A stretch of DNA of 64,000 nt from NCBI RefSeq assembly GCF_900142605.1, contig NZ_FRBL01000007.1, forward strand, positions 186,001-250,000. Reading direction: 5' to 3'. Below, piece after piece: positions 62,186 through 64,000 of the stretch. The notes beneath the pieces are model-generated. The model worked only from the letters and a program-made list of their open reading frames with translations. It did no database searches and was not told where the DNA came from. The number at the start of each line of letters is the position of its first letter. Position 1 is the first letter of the stretch. The position numbers and the translations under genes are program-made. This stretch comes from Chitinophaga jiangningensis. Lineage in GTDB: Bacteria > Bacteroidota > Bacteroidia > Chitinophagales > Chitinophagaceae.

Positions 62186-62740
62186 TTAACTCCTGCGAAG
62201 CCACGCAGGCACTCTGGGCGCCGGAATATGCGTATTCCAGCCAAAAATTCTGATTCGCCTTCTCCCATAGTACGTAATTACCACGTCACCAGTTAATTGT
62301 CTGGCTTCACAAGATTGATCCTGCTCCCGCGTGATGGTAGACGCACAGGTGGCAGGTACAGGGGCTACGGCGCTATCCACTGGTATGCTGACAGCAGGTT
62401 TCACCGGCGCCACAGTTGTATCCTTAGTTTTAACCTGTTGGGCACTCGCTGCTCCATGCACCAGCAACATGCCCGCTGATAGCAGTATAACCGGCACCAG
62501 CCGGTATTGTGGCTGCATTGGCAGTAGATTTCTGTTTAACTGACTCACATTAAAATGCCCACACAATCTTCCTGTATGTTTACTGATTAAAGTAATTATC
62601 TGTTCATCAGTTAGCTGGGTAAAATCAACTACCGTTTTGCAGCAGCTGTCGCAATACCGGCCTTCACCGGAAATTTCCATTTCATCCCAGCTTTTACTGC
62701 ATGGTGAAGGAATAGAGAAATGCAGACTTTTGTGTGCCAT
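62186..62740 (-). CDS. Cys-x2-Cys membrane protein (tandem paralogue 2)
   Basis: 184 residues from the ATG at 62740 (MAHKSLHFSIPSPC); the longer frame upstream is not conserved in the paralogue. It has a Cys-x2-Cys motif in RYCDSCCKTVVDFTQLTDEQI, a CGHFNVSQLNRNLLP segment, then a hydrophobic helix ending ASAQQ, followed by a Pro/Val-rich region and a C-terminal DVVITYYGRRRIRIFGW. It shares the N-terminus and the end pattern HIPxPxxPxWLR with the gene at 62826. The N-terminal half is predicted cytosolic. Similar N-termini occur in Bacteroidota proteins with carboxypeptidase-regulatory-like domains. Confidence 0.7.
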   Translation of the reverse strand: MAHKSLHFSIPSPCSKSWDEMEISGEGRYCDSCCKTVVDFTQLTDEQIITLISKHTGRLCGHFNVSQLNRNLLPMQPQYRLVPVILLSAGMLLVHGAASAQQVKTKDTTVAPVKPAVSIPVDSAVAPVPATCASTITREQDQSCEARQLTGDVVITYYGRRRIRIFGWNTHIPAPRVPAWLRRS

Positions 62741-62825
62741 AAGAGGAGTGGTTATCTGTATAGGGAATTTACGGAGATCAGGTGTAACTACAACACAGTA
62801 GCCATTCATCTCCCTAAAAAAAATA

Positions 62826-63401
62826 CTAACGCTTACGCAGCCACGAAGGAGCCTGTGGCACCGGTATATGCGTATCCCAACCAAAAATAATGATGGTCCT
62901 TCTGCGTTTTTTGAGTGGCGCCCCTGAATATGAGATTATTCCGCCTGTTACACTGGTCACCTTTCTTACGCCATAGGCCATCACGGTAATTTCCGGTAAG
63001 TTTACCACACAGGGCTGAATAGTATCAACAGACTCAGTCTTACATGCCTGCAGAACGGTATCACTCACCACAACTGAATCCCGCGTTGGATTATTCACCT
63101 GCGCATCCGCCGCCCCCGCTGCCAGCAGCATCCCTGCTGTCAACAACATTGCCGGTACCAACCGCTGCTGTGGCACCATCGGCAACAAATTCCTGTTCAA
63201 CTGATCAGCACGCACATGCCCGCACAAAGCACCTTTATGGCCTTTGAGAAAAGACAATATCTGCTCATCGGAATACTGAGTGAAATCGATAACAGTTTTG
63301 CGGCAGTTGTTACAATACCTACCGTCGTTTGCAGCAACCATTTCGTCCCAGCTTTGATCACAGGGAGAGGGAATAGACAGGTACAGACCTTTACGAGCCA
63401 T
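62826..63401 (-). CDS. Cys-x2-Cys membrane protein (tandem paralogue 1)
   Basis: 191 residues. The N-terminal SIPSPCDQSWDEM and RYCNNCRKTVIDFTQYSDEQI are shared with the neighbour at 62186, as are QLNRNLLP and a hydrophobic helix ending in AADAQ. The distal part holds EITVMAYGVRKVTSVTGGIIS, which looks like the plug-domain signature of SusC/TonB receptors, and ends HIPVPQAPSWLRKR. The pair are co-oriented, 85 nt apart, and clearly arose by duplication. Function unknown; a single-span protein with a metal-binding cytosolic domain is suggested. Confidence 0.7.
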   Translation of the reverse strand: MARKGLYLSIPSPCDQSWDEMVAANDGRYCNNCRKTVIDFTQYSDEQILSFLKGHKGALCGHVRADQLNRNLLPMVPQQRLVPAMLLTAGMLLAAGAADAQVNNPTRDSVVVSDTVLQACKTESVDTIQPCVVNLPEITVMAYGVRKVTSVTGGIISYSGAPLKKRRRTIIIFGWDTHIPVPQAPSWLRKR

Positions 63402-63588
63402 AGGTAGGAAGGATTATCTATCAGGAATATACGAAGATTTCAGTGCAAGTACAATACAGCGGACTCAAATATCTACATACAACTATTTAACAATACATAA
63501 GATTTTCATTAACAATTAAAGTGCTGAACTGGCATACTTGTTGAAACTATCTAGTACAACAAATTAGTTTAACAAAAACCATATTGAC

Positions 63589-63891
63589 ATGAAAGCTCCA
63601 AAAAATTTGTCCATGTTGATATTCGCGGCCTCCTTAGGTATTACCGCTTCTCTGGTAGGTCAGCGCGTATTTGCACAGGGCATCGACAGTACAGCAAAAA
63701 AGGTTGGAAATAAGACTGCCTCCATCGCCGTAAAAGGCGCGTCCACCATCACGGATAAAACTTATAAAGGCAAGGAAGGACCCAACGGAGAAGTAGTATA
63801 CATCGACAAAAAAGACAGGAAGTATATCGTGGACGAAAAAGGTAAGAAAGTATACCTGAAACCAAGCCAGATACACAACAAGAAAGATTAA
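63589..63891 (+). CDS. Small secreted basic protein
   Basis: 100 residues with a signal peptide (cleavage near VFAQG, residue 30). The mature protein is basic with GPNGEVVYIDKKDRKYIVDEKGKKVYL, a motif that loosely recalls short PBCV-basic-adaptor-like repeats found in Bacteroidota secreted proteins. No catalytic features. Monocistronic with its own terminator. Confidence 0.7.
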   Translation: MKAPKNLSMLIFAASLGITASLVGQRVFAQGIDSTAKKVGNKTASIAVKGASTITDKTYKGKEGPNGEVVYIDKKDRKYIVDEKGKKVYLKPSQIHNKKD

Positions 63892-63930
63892 GAGGTGCTC
63901 ACTAACCACAGCCAGTTTTAGTCGAAATAT

Positions 63931-63971
63931 AAAAGCCGGAACAGGATTAATCCTTTCCGGCTTTTTTTGTT
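63931..63971 (+). terminator. Terminator after the small secreted protein
   Basis: AAAAGCCGGA (63931-63940) pairs with TCCGGCTTTT (63956-63965), with an inner AGGATT/AATCCT stem, then a long T-run. Confidence 0.88.
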
Positions 63972-64000
63972 ATTTAACACTATGCATTTTTAAGATGGCT

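Overview
The window reads as a chromosomal segment of a Bacteroidota bacterium, most likely a Chitinophaga-like member of the Chitinophagaceae. The basis is gene content: type IX secretion and gliding genes (porV, porU, gldJ, gldA), a DUF4292 lipoprotein, 2TM and DUF1015 proteins, kynureninase, and several promoter-like TAnnTTTG elements. Base composition of the core is moderate. The genus is an inference from content only.

Layout. 1-12.5 kb: a mostly minus-strand cluster porU, porV, ispF, dut, TPR lipoprotein and DUF4292 lipoprotein, with gldJ divergent from porU, then bcp and an M23 peptidase. 12.9-24 kb: housekeeping genes (gldA, eno, an FtsB-like protein, nth, an MFS/oxidoreductase pair, the alpha subunit of a 2-oxoacid:acceptor oxidoreductase, a Bax inhibitor-1 family protein). 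24-34 kb: a 2H phosphoesterase with a long glycine-rich N-terminus next to kynU, then a four-gene TetR/TolC/adaptor/RND efflux operon. 34-45 kb: DUF502, a zinc phospholipase-like secreted protein, serC, DUF1015, a TPR protein, paaN-type aldehyde dehydrogenase, YceI, a 2TM protein and a long-chain acyl-CoA synthetase, ending at a tRNA-Arg (CCT).

45.1-56.6 kb is the accessory region. A compact integrative element of about 7.6 kb (45163-52792) sits in the 3' end of the tRNA-Arg gene. It is bounded by a 14-bp direct repeat and carries a tyrosine integrase, a MerR/AlpA-like HTH protein, a D5/P4-type helicase gene split by an apparent frameshift, a zinc-finger/Toprim-like protein, a DUF433/DUF5615 toxin-antitoxin pair, and an XRE repressor facing a small conserved protein across a 34-bp perfect palindrome. 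It has no visible capsid, relaxase or conjugation genes, so it resembles a phage satellite or a minimal mobilizable element. Just outside it lies a second, diverged copy of the XRE/palindrome/small-protein module, with a strikingly structured 109-nt inverted-repeat element that may be an RNA. Next come an AT-rich dGTPase gene with its own promoter and an unknown membrane protein, a possible anti-phage pair.

56.9-64 kb returns to core-like genes: a PRISE-type reductase divergent from an AraC regulator, an erythromycin-esterase-family protein, small conserved proteins, an SMI1/KNR4 protein and two tandem paralogous membrane proteins with a Cys-x2-Cys motif. Four intergenic sites (10.2, 19.3, 23.9 and 36.9 kb) share an unusual design in which two strong hairpins compete for a common arm, although their sequences are unrelated.
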